Part shown: piece by piece, positions 13,335 through 15,094 of the stretch | Position numbering within the stretch: position 1 is the stretch's first letter | Layout of the letters: each line of letters starts with the position of its first letter | Assembly (NCBI GenBank): GCA_045580145.1 | Contig: JAZNNI010000128.1 | Span: forward strand, 1-15,094 | DNA from: UBA1738 sp045580145 | GTDB lineage: Bacteria; Bacillota; Clostridia; UBA1381 | Direction of reading: 5' to 3' | DNA length: 15,094 nt | Made by a program: the position numbers and the translations under genes | Notes under the pieces: generated by a model | What the model saw: the letters and a program-made list of their open reading frames with translations, nothing else | What the model was told of the DNA's origin: nothing | The model's database searches: none

Positions 13335-13342
13335 GATATAAT
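13314..13342 (+). promoter_or_regulatory. Promoter of the membrane protein-ileS operon
   Basis: TTGACA (13314-13319) lies in the loop and right arm of the preceding terminator. The T run is the spacer and TATAAT (13337-13342) follows after 17 bp. The leader to the ATG at 13394 is about 45 nt. Confidence 0.8.
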
Positions 13343-13393
13343 AATACAATCTATGATACGATAGTATAATTATGTTTTTTGGAGGTATAGTAT

Positions 13394-14263
13394 ATGTTCT
13401 TGTTACTACTGAGAAGACTTCTCGAGTTGGTACTGTTTTCTGTTGTTCCAGGATGTTTGGCCCTTATAATAATCTACCAGGACAGCTTGCAGCGCAGCGC
13501 GTGGTTTTATCCGGTTCTGCTGATTGTAAGTATAGTGTGCGCGCTGATATTCTTTTTAGCAAATATGCTTATGATGCGCCGAATGGTGCGTGATATTTCT
13601 TCAAAGGAAAAATATCACTTTGTACAATGGGTCGCATTTGGAATATATACAGTGTTGATTGCGTTGGTTTGTTTTTTACAGAAAGATATTCCAATCTGGA
13701 AGGACTTAAGAGCTGCGTGCTTCTTCCACTCACGTGTGTTTGAAGTTATCACAGACCCTATTGTAATTGACGCCGAAAGACCTGAGCTGGCGCTTATAAC
13801 ACCAACACAGTCAATGATAATTTCGACTGTTCTATATGGAATTTTGACAGCAGTTTCCTATAAGTGGTTTAACTATCTATACGACAAAGAGGTGGCAACA
13901 CAGTTTGAACAAAATGAAGCAGAACGAATTGCCACAATGGAAGTAAGAAAAGTATATCAGCATCGACAAGAAAAGATAGAAAAAGCAATCCGCAAAGGCC
14001 ATCGTGTGCCACATGGAGATTTCTTTGACGATTTAGATTTTTCATCCCGCAAACGATTTGGCTCAAGAACTGCCATGAACTCATCAGAAAAACTTAAGTA
14101 CAGACTTAAGTCTGCGATATTTGAAGCCGGATCATATTCCTTCTATCAAAGATATATTATGAAAAAGGAAAACGGTGAGGATGCAGCAGCATTTGCAAGA
14201 CATTATTTTAAAAATAAACTTTCGATAAACTTTTCACTGAAGCAGACACGAAAAATGAGATAA
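13394..14263 (+). CDS. Hypothetical membrane protein upstream of ileS
   Basis: I do not recognise a family. The 289-residue protein has three N-terminal hydrophobic segments (about 3-27, 38-60 and 76-95). A loop of about 45 residues follows (96-140, including DIPIWKDLRA and DPIVIDAERPELALITP). A fourth segment (141-157) leads to a long, highly charged C-terminal part (165-289) rich in E, K and R, with a helical start (EQNEAERIATMEVRKVYQHRQEKIEKAIRKG). The N-terminal position of the membrane anchors and the charged tail suggest a cytoplasmic domain, but no catalytic motif is visible. GGAGG lies 8 nt before the ATG. The ileS start is 15 nt after its stop, so the two are probably one transcript. 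Confidence 0.85.
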   Translation: MFLLLLRRLLELVLFSVVPGCLALIIIYQDSLQRSAWFYPVLLIVSIVCALIFFLANMLMMRRMVRDISSKEKYHFVQWVAFGIYTVLIALVCFLQKDIPIWKDLRAACFFHSRVFEVITDPIVIDAERPELALITPTQSMIISTVLYGILTAVSYKWFNYLYDKEVATQFEQNEAERIATMEVRKVYQHRQEKIEKAIRKGHRVPHGDFFDDLDFSSRKRFGSRTAMNSSEKLKYRLKSAIFEAGSYSFYQRYIMKKENGEDAAAFARHYFKNKLSINFSLKQTRKMR

Positions 14264-14278
14264 GAGGTGGACATAAAA

Positions 14279-15094
14279 ATGTACAATAAAGTAGAAACAA
14301 ATCTTAACTTTGTAGAAAGAGAAAAAAAGACCCTAAAGTTCTGGAACGATAACGATATTTTCAAAAAGAGTATCGAACAAAGAAAGGACGGCGAGGTTTA
14401 TACCTTCTATGACGGACCTCCGACTGCAAACGGCAAGCCACATATCGGTCACGTGCTTACACGTGTAATCAAGGATATGATTCCAAGATACCGCACAATG
14501 AAGGGTGCAAAGGTTATCCGTAAAGCCGGCTGGGACACTCATGGACTTCCTGTTGAGCTTGAGGTTGAAAAGCTTTTGGGCCTTGACGGCAAAGAGCAGA
14601 TTGAACAGTATGGTCTTGAGCCTTTCATTAATAAGTGTAAGGAAAGCGTGTGGAAGTATAAGGGTATGTGGGAGGATTTCTCCGGCACAGTAGGCTTTTG
14701 GGCAGATATGGATGACCCATATGTAACATACCACAACGACTTCATTGAATCAGAATGGTGGGCACTTAAAAAGATTTGGGACAAAGACCTTCTTTATAAA
14801 GGTTACAAGATTGTTCCTTATTGCCCCCGTTGCGGAACTCCGCTTTCAAGCCACGAGGTTGCCCAAGGGTATAAAGATGTTAAGGAAAAGAGTGCTATTG
14901 CAAAATTTAAGGTTAAGGGTACTGATAACGAGTACTTCCTCGCATGGACAACAACACCATGGACACTTCCTTCGAACGTTGCTCTTTGTGTAAACCCTGT
15001 TGAAAAATATGTGAAAATCAATAACGAGGGAAATATCTACATTCTTGCAGAAGCACTTATTCCCTCTGTTATCGAGGGCGACTATTCTGTAATT
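14279..15094 (+). CDS. ileS: Isoleucyl-tRNA synthetase, N-terminal part (gene runs off the window)
   Basis: Charges tRNA-Ile with isoleucine in the cytoplasm. The 272 codons present start MYNKVETNLNFVEREKKTLKFW. They carry FYDGPPTANGKPHIGHVL with the class I HIGH signature at 55-58, WDTHGLPVELEVEK (85-98), the zinc-type CPRC (182-185) and the threonine-rich AWTTTPWTLPSN at the start of the editing domain (222-233). TANGKPHIGHVLTRVIKD together with RKAGWDTHGLPVELEVEK is the IleS2 (eukaryote/archaea-like) form, a type linked with low mupirocin sensitivity. The KMSKS end (usually near residue 600) lies beyond the window. The GAGGTGG site sits 8 nt before the ATG. No T-box leader is present in front of this operon. 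Confidence 0.95.
   Translation, partial: MYNKVETNLNFVEREKKTLKFWNDNDIFKKSIEQRKDGEVYTFYDGPPTANGKPHIGHVLTRVIKDMIPRYRTMKGAKVIRKAGWDTHGLPVELEVEKLLGLDGKEQIEQYGLEPFINKCKESVWKYKGMWEDFSGTVGFWADMDDPYVTYHNDFIESEWWALKKIWDKDLLYKGYKIVPYCPRCGTPLSSHEVAQGYKDVKEKSAIAKFKVKGTDNEYFLAWTTTPWTLPSNVALCVNPVEKYVKINNEGNIYILAEALIPSVIEGDYSVI

Noticed and set aside
13164..13393. T-box leader for ileS
   Set aside because: The stretch holds two plain terminators and a promoter; I find no T-box sequence or specifier stem, and ileS is preceded by a protein gene.

Overview
The window looks like a chromosomal segment of a low-GC, anaerobic Firmicute, probably a gut-type Clostridia lineage. The evidence is an oxygen-sensitive class III ribonucleotide reductase with its activase, ECF-type vitamin S components, a preQ1 riboswitch, an IleS of the second (eukaryote/archaea-like) type, strong AGGAGG ribosome binding sites and A+T-rich intergenic DNA. 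This placement rests on gene content only.

Layout, left to right. (1) Positions 1-407 hold the end of a phage-tail-like reading frame that runs into the antisense of an L-fucose isomerase gene (fucI, - strand) at about 352-365. Only the first quarter of fucI remains. A divergent AraC-family regulator (875-1693) faces away from fucI. (2) A hairpin-rich non-coding stretch (1694-1977) separates it from a minus-strand operon nrdD-nrdG-dut (anaerobic dNTP synthesis plus dUTP removal). (3) Two ECF S components follow on the + strand: bioY (biotin), under a candidate BirA operator, and queT (queuosine precursor), behind a preQ1-I-type riboswitch. (4) A convergent UPF0371/DUF1846 gene ends at a shared bidirectional terminator. 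(5) A DeoR-family regulator and an organophosphate:phosphate-antiporter-like MFS transporter form an operon (8312-10384).

(6) The most unusual part is 10407-12493. A strikingly regular array of 15 short AT-rich motifs (core TTATAA, mostly TTTTATAAAA or TTTTATAATT) is spaced at exactly 21 and then 22 bp, with non-repeating 11-12 bp spacers. It lies directly upstream of a consensus promoter and a large IS1595/ISXO2-like transposase (544 aa, zinc ribbon, DDE-type core, C-terminal SAP-like segment). One array spacer shares a 14-nt exact match with a hairpin just past the transposase gene. The array could be a one-sided set of subterminal transposase sites, an autoregulatory operator or iteron-like array, or a CRISPR-like short-spacer array. 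Sequence alone does not decide between these.

(7) After the element come a small four-helix membrane protein, two successive terminators (the second overlaps the next promoter), a larger unknown membrane protein, and, 15 nt downstream of it, ileS, which runs off the window end.
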